From positions 992,001 to 1,056,000 of the forward strand of contig CBDDPZ010000008.1 in assembly GCA_965232575.1 (NCBI GenBank): a stretch of 64,000 bases of DNA, read 5' to 3'. Below the pieces are notes generated by a model. It saw nothing but the letters and a program-made list of their open reading frames with translations. It searched no databases and had not been told where the DNA came from. A program made the position numbers and the translations under genes. Source of the stretch: Bin5 sp965232575 (lineage in GTDB: Bacteria > Chloroflexota > Anaerolineae > Caldilineales > Caldilineaceae). Of the stretch, positions 25,501 to 32,756 are shown piece by piece. Position 1 is the stretch's first letter, and the number at the start of each line of letters is the position of its first letter.

Positions 25501-25796
25501 ACGGGCTACCGGTGGAGTTCGCAGCGGTCTCCGGAGACCCCGACAGCGACCTGACCGAGGACGTTATGCAGAGCCTGCGCATTCCCCGTCTGTTGACCGG
25601 CAACCCGTTTCAGATCGCCTTCGTCCGCACCCTGCATGGTCTTGAGTTGAGGGATCTGGGAAGCATGACGCGCTATCTGGCCGAGTTGGGTCGAATGGAT
25701 AGCGCCTCGCGCCAGCAGATTTTGCTCACCGAGGTCATCCACGCAGAGATGTATAACCAGCAGGACCCGCGCGATTCCCGCTCCGCCTGGTCATAG
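22524..25796 (+). CDS. Membrane-anchored tubulin-like paralogue without the GTP-binding signature
   Basis: 1090 residues from ATG at 22524; the start abuts a repeat and has no clear ribosome-binding site. The N-terminus parallels the preceding tubulin-like protein: CLGGWGLQTM (residues 14-23) aligns with its VGGMGTNAV loop, AQVVGIFAAGSY with ARVVGIFFLPDV, CYAALAELEAF with AYAALKELNYF, and FDRIYLVDREKSNQG with FDFIFLVGRTNRDG. The glycine signature CGGTGAG is replaced by YEPLTSA (247-253), so GTP binding is probably lost. Two hydrophobic segments near 656-677 and 719-734 suggest a membrane anchor, absent from its partner. A disordered Pro/Ala-rich insert lies around residues 100-215. The homology call rests on visual motif alignment. 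Confidence 0.72.
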   Translation: MIPGATRSRAAILCLGGWGLQTMLHLAPRLQSAQEQRIATGVDGPDLTRITRFAALLPSDQLNHQDEIALNLFTLRDDRLPPFYLERLLTGLMRSPPPAIPEPPQTTNHWRRATGQRRASLLLAEAGDALRPLQWQSTPFSSNPPGAGGARHAAAKPSRRGLPWPFRRSNKDAGAGGVPGNADNSPASPTAPSEPPTRRHAFRAALKDGGSIAHLVASNIIDPIRADTLVPGDPFVQTTLYVIAPLYEPLTSALIWPTIAHQLNYLGQRHIAQVVGIFAAGSYATDSSRTIEDASCYAALAELEAFSGLRRANLKQVISSIWKGSKARGTLPEEWLGRPLFDRIYLVDREKSNQGLARNSYELSVLVGNTLQALIAADGAAYIDEQVGIDLRNASERPYSLLGAAADHVPLDYIFRAAQQHEGKRLVRERVLLQPGSADGAPVAGSPAASTVDRLEPLASLQYLGATSHQVLNRLIEQMPELFRELNPESIQDLAVHPGYVLSAATARKLRGLDPVRWQAAFDNQFQGVLAQSEEDFGAGALDTAWGLGALDEEGLPVNPADNRFLPAVAQQMRAHLLTLIGSEPSGLLHARRQLHQWLFELEQERLYPSLTAGDAAAFAPAEANRVERHMELRDWRNRYRRTLADKPSLFGSLTRVLGLLSGIVILTLLYLFGSGLVNNADNIVIVQNDPSVLTQLMTGASLDAVVDFVGNEANAATFIGLMFGAFLGATTSYRRRAQRVQKLRRERVNLACSELTTLLQDSVWRGLGRVHDRLEQMLKQMDHALEQTCLSLQDWSVSENMPPLPPEDAITSHLYRPHLSQNMWARCLAFMRGCQDVDAGSQAAGYRGGEGRLRAIWTTPHRLERLTALFTGQEASSHPLADILASYIRESAQAVVGESPPALPDQEPDGGRAAYDSETEMARQAFVRTLAQEYNLEHLLWRDVSSAEGFASLYPDGEFTPVSTATLRYLESMWNAAKPSANYDVSDRLAAYGLPVEFAAVSGDPDSDLTEDVMQSLRIPRLLTGNPFQIAFVRTLHGLELRDLGSMTRYLAELGRMDSASRQQILLTEVIHAEMYNQQDPRDSRSAWS

Positions 25797-25840
25797 CCGC
25801 CACGCCGGACTGTGATTTTTATGATTACAAAGATGAACCC

Positions 25841-25880
25841 CTGATTAACTGCACTCATGCCGGCATAGGCAGTTAATCAG
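25841..25880. repeat. Hairpin between convergent genes (H146-type)
   Basis: Perfect 12-bp arms CTGATTAACTGC (25841-25852) and GCAGTTAATCAG (25869-25880), with ATGCCGGCAT in the loop. It lies between the convergent pseudo-tubulin and DUF1385 genes and could act as a bidirectional terminator, though there is no T-run. Confidence 0.6.
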
Positions 25881-25913
25881 CAGTTAAATCACTGTAATCA
25901 CAGTCGCAGTTGG

Positions 25914-26903
25914 CTAATCCGCTACCGCTTCGCCGTAGGCGCGGGGCGTGCCTGCCGCGTCCTCGTCAGACTGCCCTGGATGCGCGGGCGGGACGCCCTC
26001 GATGCCATCGGCAGCCAGCACCGGGAGCAGGGCGGCAATCGCACATTCGACCATCGAATCATCGGGCGCGCGGGTGGTAATGCGCTGCAGCAGAAGGCCC
26101 GGCGTAATCAGAAGCTGCATTAGCGGGTTTTCGGCATGATTGGCGCTGAAGCGGATAATCTCATAGGAGATCGCGGCAACCAGTGGGACGAGCAACAGGC
26201 GGGAGACAAAGCGCAGAAGCAACGCCAGCCAGGGGTACTCGATCCAGGCAAAGGTGAGAGGGGCGAATAGGAGGATGCTGATCACGAGCACGTACAGCAG
26301 GAAACTGGTGCCGCAGCGTACGTGCTGAACACTGTACTTCTGTACATTGTCTACCGTAAGTCGCGCGCCGTCCTCGTAGGCGTTGATCGCTTTGTGCTCG
26401 GCGCCGTGATAGGCGAACACGCGGCGGATGTCGGGCAGAAGGCTGATCGCCCACAGATAGACCACAAACAGAATCAGGCGGATGCCGCCTTCGGCCACGG
26501 CGTCCAGATAGGGATTGTGTTCAAAAAAGCCGGCAAACCAGCGGCTGGCCATGGTAGGAAGCAGGAAAAAAATTGCCACTGCAAAAGCGAGACTCGTCGC
26601 AATCGTCGTCCACGCCACCGGGCCGGAAAACTCGACCTGCTCCTCAGCATCATCCTCCTGCATCGCCACGTCCGCGCTCCACATCAGCGCCCGCATGCCC
26701 AGCCCGAGCGCATCCCACAACAGGGCCAGCCCCCGCACGAACGGCCATTGCCCCCACTTGCGGGTATAGATCTTGGCCGTGAGCGGCTCCTCATGGACGA
26801 CGATGGTGCCCTGACTGTTACGCACGGCAATCGACATCGCCTTCCGGCCCCGCATCATCACGCCTTCAATAACTGCCTGGCCGCCGTAAAATTGTTTGCT
26901 CAC
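25914..26903 (-). CDS. DUF1385 (YqhQ-like) membrane protein
   Basis: 329 residues from ATG at 26903. Starts with the family hallmark YGGQAVIEGVMMRG and contains FAYHGAEHKAINAYEDG and QHVRCGTSFLLYV. Transmembrane helices are visible around TTIATSLAFAVAIFFLLPTM, LFVVYLWAISLL and LLYVLVISILLFAPLTF. YqhQ-type proteins are widespread and poorly understood; the conserved His/Glu/Cys residues look like a metal site. The C-terminus carries an acidic tail. Single gene, convergent with the tubulin cassette. Confidence 0.88.
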   Translation of the reverse strand: MSKQFYGGQAVIEGVMMRGRKAMSIAVRNSQGTIVVHEEPLTAKIYTRKWGQWPFVRGLALLWDALGLGMRALMWSADVAMQEDDAEEQVEFSGPVAWTTIATSLAFAVAIFFLLPTMASRWFAGFFEHNPYLDAVAEGGIRLILFVVYLWAISLLPDIRRVFAYHGAEHKAINAYEDGARLTVDNVQKYSVQHVRCGTSFLLYVLVISILLFAPLTFAWIEYPWLALLLRFVSRLLLVPLVAAISYEIIRFSANHAENPLMQLLITPGLLLQRITTRAPDDSMVECAIAALLPVLAADGIEGVPPAHPGQSDEDAAGTPRAYGEAVAD

Positions 26904-27298
26904 AAGTCTCGCTCATTTGGGGGAGGGGCAGCGAAAAACCATCGCTCTTCAGTACTGGTTCGAAGGTGGTGGTTGCCCACTGCTGCAAAGGAAAATAACC
27001 GTTACTGCGGCGTTGATCGACAGTTCGCGCCTGCATACAGCGAAAGTGATTGTAGCACCGCAGTTTTGGAGGAAGCAAACCCTGGGTGATCCGTTGGGAC
27101 GCGCGTCATCTGCACGGCGGCCGCGACTCTGAGATGCCCTGGGCCTCTCGCCCTGCTGTCGATATTTGTAAGCTCCAGGTCCCGGGACCTACATCAGAAG
27201 AATCTCTTGTGCCCATCGTGGATGAATCGGACTTCCCCGCGCCGAGCACAAATCTACAGGAACAGCAGGAAAACGGCGGGGAAACCCAAACCCCCAGA

Positions 27299-27352
27299 AG
27301 AGAGAAGTGAGGGGTGTTCTCTCTCCTCTTCGCTCTCTCCTCATCCTTCGCC
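27299..27352. repeat. GA/TC hairpin repeat
   Basis: AGAGAGAAGTGAGGGGTGTT followed by CTCTCTCCTCTTCGCTCTCT. It lies in the 659-bp gap (26904-27562) between divergent genes; no coding region is visible in the gap. Confidence 0.6.
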
Positions 27353-27356
27353 CCTC

Positions 27357-27458
27357 GGGTGCATCCCAGATTTGGGGTTGTCAGGAGTGGCATGCTACAG
27401 GTCCCAGGGTAACTTCCCAGAGGTAGCCAGAAACTCACCCCCATTTTGGGATGCACCC
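27357..27458. repeat. 102-bp hairpin element with GGGTGCATCCCA ends
   Basis: Perfect 12-bp inverted ends GGGTGCATCCCA and TGGGATGCACCC, extended by GGGG/CCCC a few bases inwards. Single copy in this window. It ends 15 bases before the livK -35 box. Confidence 0.75.
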
Positions 27459-27473
27459 CGCCCCTCAGTTCAG

Positions 27474-27503
27474 TTGACAGTGGGAAATCGCTTACAGTAT
27501 CAT
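27474..27503 (+). promoter_or_regulatory. Putative sigma-70-type promoter of the liv operon
   Basis: TTGACA (27474-27479), 18-base spacer, TATCAT (27498-27503). The -35 is a perfect match and the -10 has one mismatch to TATAAT. The livK start is 60 bases downstream. Confidence 0.6.
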
Positions 27504-27562
27504 CAGATTTGTAATGGATGCATTCGTCTTGACCTGTTGCGTGGATCGAAGGAGGATGAGAG

Positions 27563-28819
27563 ATGGGACAAATTCTGAAGCTGGTTTTGCTGCTGCTGGT
27601 CGTTTCTCTTGTGTTGACGGCCTGCGTCTTGGCGCCGCCTGCGCCGGTGGACGAGCCCGACACGGCCGCTGCAGGCGCGGAGGCAGACAAGGTTATCTAT
27701 CTCGGCGCGGCCGTCAGCGAGACCGGCAAGTTCTCCCGCGAGGGCAAAGACACGCGCCAGGGGTACGGGCTGTGGCTGGACTGGGTGAACAATGAGTACG
27801 GCGGCATCAAGGTGGGAGACGAGCGCTACCGGGTCGAGTTGGTCATGTACGACGATGAGGGGGACCCGGACACGGCGGCTCGTCTGGTGGAAAAGCTGAT
27901 CAACGAGGACCGGGTCGATTTTCTTTTGGGGCCGTACAGTTCATCGCTGACGCAAAGCGCGAGTGCGATAGCGGAGAAGTACGGCAAGATCATGATCGAG
28001 GGGAACGGAGCGGCGGAACCGCTCTTTCAACGGGGATTTCAGAACCTGTTTGCGGTGTTGACGCCGGCGGTGAACTATACCCGTTCTGCCTTGCAGCTGC
28101 TGTCAGAGAAAGGGGCCAAGACGGTCGTCATCGCCTACGAGGACACTGCGTTTCCGACCAGTGTAGCGGACGGCGCTCAGCGCTGGGCTGCGGAATATGG
28201 CCTGGAGGTATTGGGAGTCGAGACCTACCCGGTGAACATGGCGGACGTGAGCGGGATCATGTCGAAGTTCAAGGAGTTGGAGCCGGACATTTTCGTGGGA
28301 GGTGGTCACTTCAACGATGCGGTTCTCTTCATTCGGGCGGCGAAAGAGCTGGACTTCAACCCGAAGGCGATGGTGATCACGGTGGGTCCGAGCAATCCGA
28401 AACTGGTAGAAGAGGTGGGTGCGGATAGCGAATATGTGATAGGACCGACGCAGTGGGAGGCGTCGATGAGCTACGCGGACGAATACTTTGGCACGGCAGC
28501 GGAGTATGCGGCGCGCTATGAAGAATTTTGGGGAGAGGCGCCGACGTACCAGGCGGCGGAATCGACAGCCACGGCATTGGCGCTGCACATAGCGATAGAG
28601 GAGGCAGGTTCACTGGAGACGGATGCGGTGCGAGCGGCTCTGCGTGGCCTGGATGTGGTCACGTTCTACGGGCCCATCAAGTTTGATGCAGAGGGGAGGA
28701 ATGCTGGCAAACCGATGGGTGCAATCCAGATCCAGGATGGGGAGATACTGGTTGTGGCGCCGACCGATGCAGCGGTCGCCGAACTGAACTACCCAGCGCC
28801 AGCCTGGCAGGACCGCTAG
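27563..28819 (+). CDS. livK: Branched-chain amino acid-type ABC transporter substrate-binding lipoprotein
   Basis: 418 residues from ATG at 27563 with GGAGG seven bases upstream. The lipobox LVLTAC anchors it outside the membrane. The type-I periplasmic binding fold is shown by VIYLGAAVSETGKFSREGKD, LLGPYSSSLTQSASAIAEKY and VRAALRGLDVVTFYGPIKFD near the C-terminus. The permease and ATPase genes follow in order, so it delivers ligand to LivHMGF. The ligand could be amino acids, amides or urea; sequence alone does not decide. Confidence 0.93.
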   Translation: MGQILKLVLLLLVVSLVLTACVLAPPAPVDEPDTAAAGAEADKVIYLGAAVSETGKFSREGKDTRQGYGLWLDWVNNEYGGIKVGDERYRVELVMYDDEGDPDTAARLVEKLINEDRVDFLLGPYSSSLTQSASAIAEKYGKIMIEGNGAAEPLFQRGFQNLFAVLTPAVNYTRSALQLLSEKGAKTVVIAYEDTAFPTSVADGAQRWAAEYGLEVLGVETYPVNMADVSGIMSKFKELEPDIFVGGGHFNDAVLFIRAAKELDFNPKAMVITVGPSNPKLVEEVGADSEYVIGPTQWEASMSYADEYFGTAAEYAARYEEFWGEAPTYQAAESTATALALHIAIEEAGSLETDAVRAALRGLDVVTFYGPIKFDAEGRNAGKPMGAIQIQDGEILVVAPTDAAVAELNYPAPAWQDR

Positions 28820-28846
28820 ACAACGCTGGCCTCAGGTCATTCCTTT

Positions 28847-29737
28847 ATGGACCAACTCTTGCAGGCTCTTGTCAGTGGGCTGTTGCTCGGCGGTTTTTAC
28901 GCGGTCATGGTACTGGGCTTCTCCGTGATCTGGGGCGTGATGGGTGTGATCAATCTGGCCCACGGTGAATTCCTCATGATCGGCGCATACATGGCGTGGG
29001 GTCTCTTTCGCTTTTTCGGCATGGACCCGTTCGCCTCGCTGGCGCTGATCCTGCCCTTTATGTTCCTGGTCGGCTATCTGCTGCAGATCGTTCTGATCAA
29101 CCGCATCGTCGAGCGCCCCCATCTGATGACTCTGCTCGTCACCTTCGGCGTCTCGATCGCGCTCGCCAATCTCTTCAAAATCCAGTTCACGTCGGACCCG
29201 CGTAATGTGGCCGTAGCCTACAACGGCTCCGTGCAGCTGGCGGGCGTCACATTTCCGATCGTCAAGACCATCATCTTCGGCGCGGCCCTGTTGATCATGG
29301 TCTGCCTGCACCTTTTCCTGCAGCGCACCCGCCTGGGCAAGTCGATCCGCGCCGCAGCCCAGAACAAGACGGCCGCCCGCATCGTCGGCGTAGACATCAA
29401 CCGCGTCTACGCCATTACTGCCGGTATCTGCATCGCCCTGACCGCAGCCGCCGGTGCCATGCTCAGCCCCACGCAGGCGATCTTTCCATTCATGGGGCCT
29501 CCCTTCACCTTGAAAGCGGTCACAATCACGGCTCTGGGCGGCCTGGGACGTATTCCCGGCGCGCTGATGGGCGGCATGGTCCTCGGCGTCACCGAGATTT
29601 TCGTCTCTACCTATGTGCCAGGCATCGGCACCAATCTGGGCGTCGCCACCAGCTTTATCCTCCTGGTTCTGATCCTGGTGGTGCGGCCTCAGGGGCTCAT
29701 GGGCGGTCTGCGCCCTATCGACGCGGAGGCAGAGTGA
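28847..29737 (+). CDS. livH: Branched-chain amino acid ABC transporter permease LivH
   Basis: 296 residues. Typical LivH start (LLGGFYAVMVLGFSVIWGVM), GVINLAHGEFLMIGAYMA, and the cytoplasmic loop GKSIRAAAQNKTAARIVGVD that contacts the ATPases. About eight membrane segments, ending VLILVVRPQGLMG. The stop codon overlaps the livM start by one base (TGATG). Confidence 0.94.
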   Translation: MDQLLQALVSGLLLGGFYAVMVLGFSVIWGVMGVINLAHGEFLMIGAYMAWGLFRFFGMDPFASLALILPFMFLVGYLLQIVLINRIVERPHLMTLLVTFGVSIALANLFKIQFTSDPRNVAVAYNGSVQLAGVTFPIVKTIIFGAALLIMVCLHLFLQRTRLGKSIRAAAQNKTAARIVGVDINRVYAITAGICIALTAAAGAMLSPTQAIFPFMGPPFTLKAVTITALGGLGRIPGALMGGMVLGVTEIFVSTYVPGIGTNLGVATSFILLVLILVVRPQGLMGGLRPIDAEAE

Positions 29738-30795
29738 TGGGAACCGGGCCGCCCGCAAACAAGAGCGCGAAAAAAGCAAAGAAAAAGCCTTCCTTCCCAT
29801 TTCTCGCCCCCGTTCACTCGCTCCTCACAGGCTGGACCGGGCTGGCGTTCTGGCTGCTGCTGCTTCTCCTTCTGGCCTTGTACCCATACACTGGCGTCTC
29901 CAGCGTCGCTCTCTTCGTCGGTAGCCAGATTTTTGTGCTGGTGACCCTGGCCTCCAACTGGAATCTGATCGGCGGCATGACCGGCTACGTCGACTTCGGC
30001 CACGCCGTCTTCTTCGGCATCGGCGCCTATATTATGGGCATCCTCGTGACTGGCGCCCCCCTTCTGATCTCCCCGCAGTGGGGCTTTTGGCAGGCTCTGC
30101 CGGCCAGCGGGGTTGCCGCGGCTCTCTTCGCTCTCCTGATCGGCCTGCCGACCTTGCGTCTCAAAGGACCTTACTTTTCCATCGCCATGCTCGGCACACT
30201 GGTGGCGATGCGCGAGGTTGCGCGCGTGCTGCGCCCGATTACGGGCGGCGGCGTCGGCCTGAACCTGCCGCCGATCCTCAACCGATCGGGCGACTACTAT
30301 CTGATGCTGGCGGTCATGGGCCTGGTCGTGTCGTTGGTTTGGTGGATCCAGCGCAGCGAGTTCGGCCAGAGCCTGATCGCAATTCGCGAGGACGAAATCG
30401 GCGCAGAGATGCGCGGCATCAACACCACGCTCCACAAAATCACCGCCTTCATGATCGCCGCCTTTTTCACAGGGATCGTCGGCGGGTTCTGGGCCTGGCA
30501 GAATACCTTTATCGATCCCGATGTCGTCTTCGTCGAAGCCCGCACTGTCGAGATGGTGATGATGTCGATGCTGGGCGGCCTGGGCACGGTCTGGGGCCCG
30601 CCCCTCGGCGCTGTCGTCATCTACTTTCTGCAGGACCTCCTCTGGGGCAATCTGTTCGGCGTGCACCTGCTGGCGCTTGGCGTGTTGCTGGTCGTGATCG
30701 TGCTGTTCATGCCGGAAGGGATTCTAGGCACGTTGGGAGACCGCAGCAGCACATCGCTCGGACGGCTCTTGAGTCGCGTCGGCAGGAGCAAATAA
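29737..30795 (+). CDS. livM: Branched-chain amino acid ABC transporter permease LivM
   Basis: 352 residues from ATG at 29737; a GTG one codon upstream is an alternative. GGAGG precedes the start. LASNWNLIGGMTGYVDFGHA, VFFGIGAYIMGILV, the ATPase-contact loop GQSLIAIREDEIGAEMRGIN and MSMLGGLGTVWGPPLG are LivM hallmarks. A basic N-terminal stretch (NKSAKKAKKK) precedes the first helix. Its stop overlaps the livG start (TAATG). Confidence 0.94.
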   Translation: MGTGPPANKSAKKAKKKPSFPFLAPVHSLLTGWTGLAFWLLLLLLLALYPYTGVSSVALFVGSQIFVLVTLASNWNLIGGMTGYVDFGHAVFFGIGAYIMGILVTGAPLLISPQWGFWQALPASGVAAALFALLIGLPTLRLKGPYFSIAMLGTLVAMREVARVLRPITGGGVGLNLPPILNRSGDYYLMLAVMGLVVSLVWWIQRSEFGQSLIAIREDEIGAEMRGINTTLHKITAFMIAAFFTGIVGGFWAWQNTFIDPDVVFVEARTVEMVMMSMLGGLGTVWGPPLGAVVIYFLQDLLWGNLFGVHLLALGVLLVVIVLFMPEGILGTLGDRSSTSLGRLLSRVGRSK

Positions 30796-31625
30796 TGGAA
30801 GGGCGAGGAGAGAGTGCAGAGGAGAGAGAACGGCAATCCCTCCCCTACTCACTACTCACTCCGCACTCCTCGCCGTTCGCCTCTGACCAACAGCCCCTGC
30901 TGGAGGGGCATACCGTTTCTAAATACTTCGGCGGTCTGGCCGCTGTCAACAATGTGGATTTCGAAATCTACCCTGGCGAAATCGTCGGCCTGATCGGTCC
31001 CAACGGCAGTGGCAAGACAACCCTCTTCGATTGCCTGAGCCGTTTACAGAAGATCGACAGCGGCCAGGTGTTTTTCAAGGGTCGCGACGTGACGGGCGCG
31101 CGCCCCTATCAGGTCGCCAGAATGGGGCTGACGCGCACCTTCCAATCAGTGCGCGTCTATCGCAAAATGACCGTTCTCAAAAATATGCTGATCAGTCACC
31201 AATGGCGGGATACATCGATCCTGCGCATGCTCCGGCCCAGCCCAGCCAGCACCGCGCGCCGCGCCCATCAGCTACTCGACTTTCTTCAGATCGATCATCT
31301 GGCCGACGAGGAGGCGGGCCACCTGTCCGCCGGACAGCGCCGCCTGTTGGAGATCGGGATGGCGCTGATGCCTGACCCCGACATCCTGCTTCTGGACGAA
31401 GCCACCTCCGGTGTGAATCCAACTTTGATCGAGACGATAAAGGACCGCATCCGCACCCTTAATCAGCAGGAGAAGACCTTTCTCCTGATCGAGCATAACA
31501 TTAACTTCATCGCTGATCTCTGCAGCCGGGTCTACGTACTCAACTACGGCGAAAAGCTGGCCGAAGGCACCCCCCAGGAAATCCTGCAAAACGAAGCCGT
31601 TATCGATGCCTACTTCGGAGCCTAA
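30795..31625 (+). CDS. livG: ABC transporter ATP-binding protein LivG
   Basis: 276 residues from ATG at 30795, which overlaps the livM stop. Walker A GPNGSGKTT, signature LSAGQRRLLEIG, Walker B DILLLDEATSG and the H-loop LIEHNINF are complete. Residues 1-30 (EGRGESAEERERQSL..., then LLTPHSSP) are encoded by a GA/TC hairpin repeat and have no counterpart in normal LivG; conserved sequence begins at LLEGHTVSKYFGG. The repeat has apparently supplied a new start codon and leader to the gene. An open frame reaching back to 30078 is an antisense-like overlap with livM and is rejected. Confidence 0.94.
   Translation: MEGRGESAEERERQSLPYSLLTPHSSPFASDQQPLLEGHTVSKYFGGLAAVNNVDFEIYPGEIVGLIGPNGSGKTTLFDCLSRLQKIDSGQVFFKGRDVTGARPYQVARMGLTRTFQSVRVYRKMTVLKNMLISHQWRDTSILRMLRPSPASTARRAHQLLDFLQIDHLADEEAGHLSAGQRRLLEIGMALMPDPDILLLDEATSGVNPTLIETIKDRIRTLNQQEKTFLLIEHNINFIADLCSRVYVLNYGEKLAEGTPQEILQNEAVIDAYFGA
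30797..30880. repeat. GA/TC hairpin repeat encoding the LivG N-terminus
   Basis: GGAAGGGCGAGGAGAGAGTG on the left pairs with CACTCCGCACTCCTCGCCGT on the right around a central CCCTCCCCTACTCACTACTC region. Confidence 0.7.
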
Positions 31626-31630
31626 TCCCA

Positions 31631-31668
31631 TGAGAGGAGAGAGAGGGGAAAAGACTCCTCACTCCTCG
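31631..31668. repeat. GA/TC hairpin repeat in the livG-livF spacer
   Basis: GAGAGGAGAGAGAGGGGAAA followed by AGACTCCTCACTCCTC. It ends eight bases before the livF start codon, so no usual ribosome-binding site remains. Confidence 0.7.
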
Positions 31669-31675
31669 GTTTCCA

Positions 31676-32398
31676 ATGTCTGCCCCTCTCCTCGCCGTTG
31701 ACGACATTTATGCCGGCTACCAGGATTTTGACATCCTGAAAGGCGTTACGCTCGTCGTGCATCCCGGCGAGATCGTCTGTGTCATCGGGCCCAATGGCGC
31801 CGGCAAGTCGACCGTTTTCAAGGCAATCTACGGCTTTGTCAGCGTGCGCCAGGGAACCGTCCACTTCGACGGACAGGAGATCACCAATGCCCGCCCCCAG
31901 GATGTCCTCAGCGCCGGCATCTCCATCGTTCCCCAGTTGCGCAGTGTCTTCCCGCAGATGACGGTCATGGAGAATCTGGAGATGGGCATGTATCTGGAAG
32001 ACGACCAGGCGCGCATCCACCAGCGCATCCAATACATCTTCGAGCTGTTCCCGCGCCTGGCGGAGCGGCGCAGCCAGATGGCCGGCACCATGTCCGGCGG
32101 CGAGCAGCGCATGCTTGAGATCGGACGCGCCCTGATGCTGGAACCCAAGATCGTGATGATGGACGAGCCGAGCGCCGGACTCTCCCCACTGATAACGCGC
32201 ATGATCTTCGAAAACATCCGGCGCCTCAACAATGAGATCGGCCTGACCGTCCTCATGATCGAACAGAACGCCCGCCAGGGCCTTGAAGCCAGCCACCGGG
32301 GCTACGTGCTTGAACTGGGCCGCAATTCCTACGAAGGCGAAGCCCAGACCCTGCTCGACAACCGCGATGTGCGCCGGGCCTTCCTGGGGGGACGTTGA
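31676..32398 (+). CDS. livF: ABC transporter ATP-binding protein LivF
   Basis: 240 residues from ATG at 31676. Walker A GPNGAGKST, signature MSGGEQRMLEIGRALM, Walker B KIVMMDEPSAGLSP and LMIEQNARQGLEAS. Last gene of the livKHMGF set. The spacer to livG is a GA/TC hairpin, which may lower its translation. Confidence 0.95.
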   Translation: MSAPLLAVDDIYAGYQDFDILKGVTLVVHPGEIVCVIGPNGAGKSTVFKAIYGFVSVRQGTVHFDGQEITNARPQDVLSAGISIVPQLRSVFPQMTVMENLEMGMYLEDDQARIHQRIQYIFELFPRLAERRSQMAGTMSGGEQRMLEIGRALMLEPKIVMMDEPSAGLSPLITRMIFENIRRLNNEIGLTVLMIEQNARQGLEASHRGYVLELGRNSYEGEAQTLLDNRDVRRAFLGGR

Positions 32399-32485
32399 GC
32401 GAACATGTACGGGAAAGGGCAGGGGCGAGGGGCGGACTGTGGTAAACTGCACCCACGAAATGCCGCCGAGGACGCCCGCGCTCCC

Positions 32486-32707
32486 AGTCCAGCGCAGTTA
32501 ATCAGCAGTTAACTGCAGGTTTCGACTGTGATTGTGGGGGATTATCGGGATTAGGGGGATTAAAGGCAACTGCCGTTGCAGTTAATCATAGTTCATCCCC
32601 TGAATCCCGGAAATCACAGCTCAAAGAGGGGGCGCTGCGGTTGCCGTTACTGGCTACTAAAAACTGCCTTTCCGCCGTTCACTAAAACTGACTACTGACT
32701 ACTAAAA
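32486..32707. repeat. H146 repeat block, target of the IS1595-type insertion
   Basis: Includes GCGCAGTTAATCAGCAGTTA, GACTGTGATTGTGGGGGATT, CATAGTTCATCCCCTG and CTAAAACTGACTACTGACTA. The last bases continue into the 8-bp target duplication of the element at 32715. Bases 32399-32756 contain no gene. Confidence 0.85.
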
Positions 32708-32756
32708 ACTGCCTGTCAACTAGTAGTTAGGGGCTTTGCGGGGGATTCAAGTACTG

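Noticed and set aside
30078..30794. Longer livG starting inside livM
   Set aside because: Arg-rich out-of-frame translation of livM; the ATG at 30795 overlaps the livM stop as is usual in this operon.
32486..32707. CRISPR array suggested by repeated ACTAAAAACTG/ACTGACTACTG units
   Set aside because: Units are irregularly spaced, self-complementary and dispersed through the window, with no unique spacers of constant length and no cas genes.
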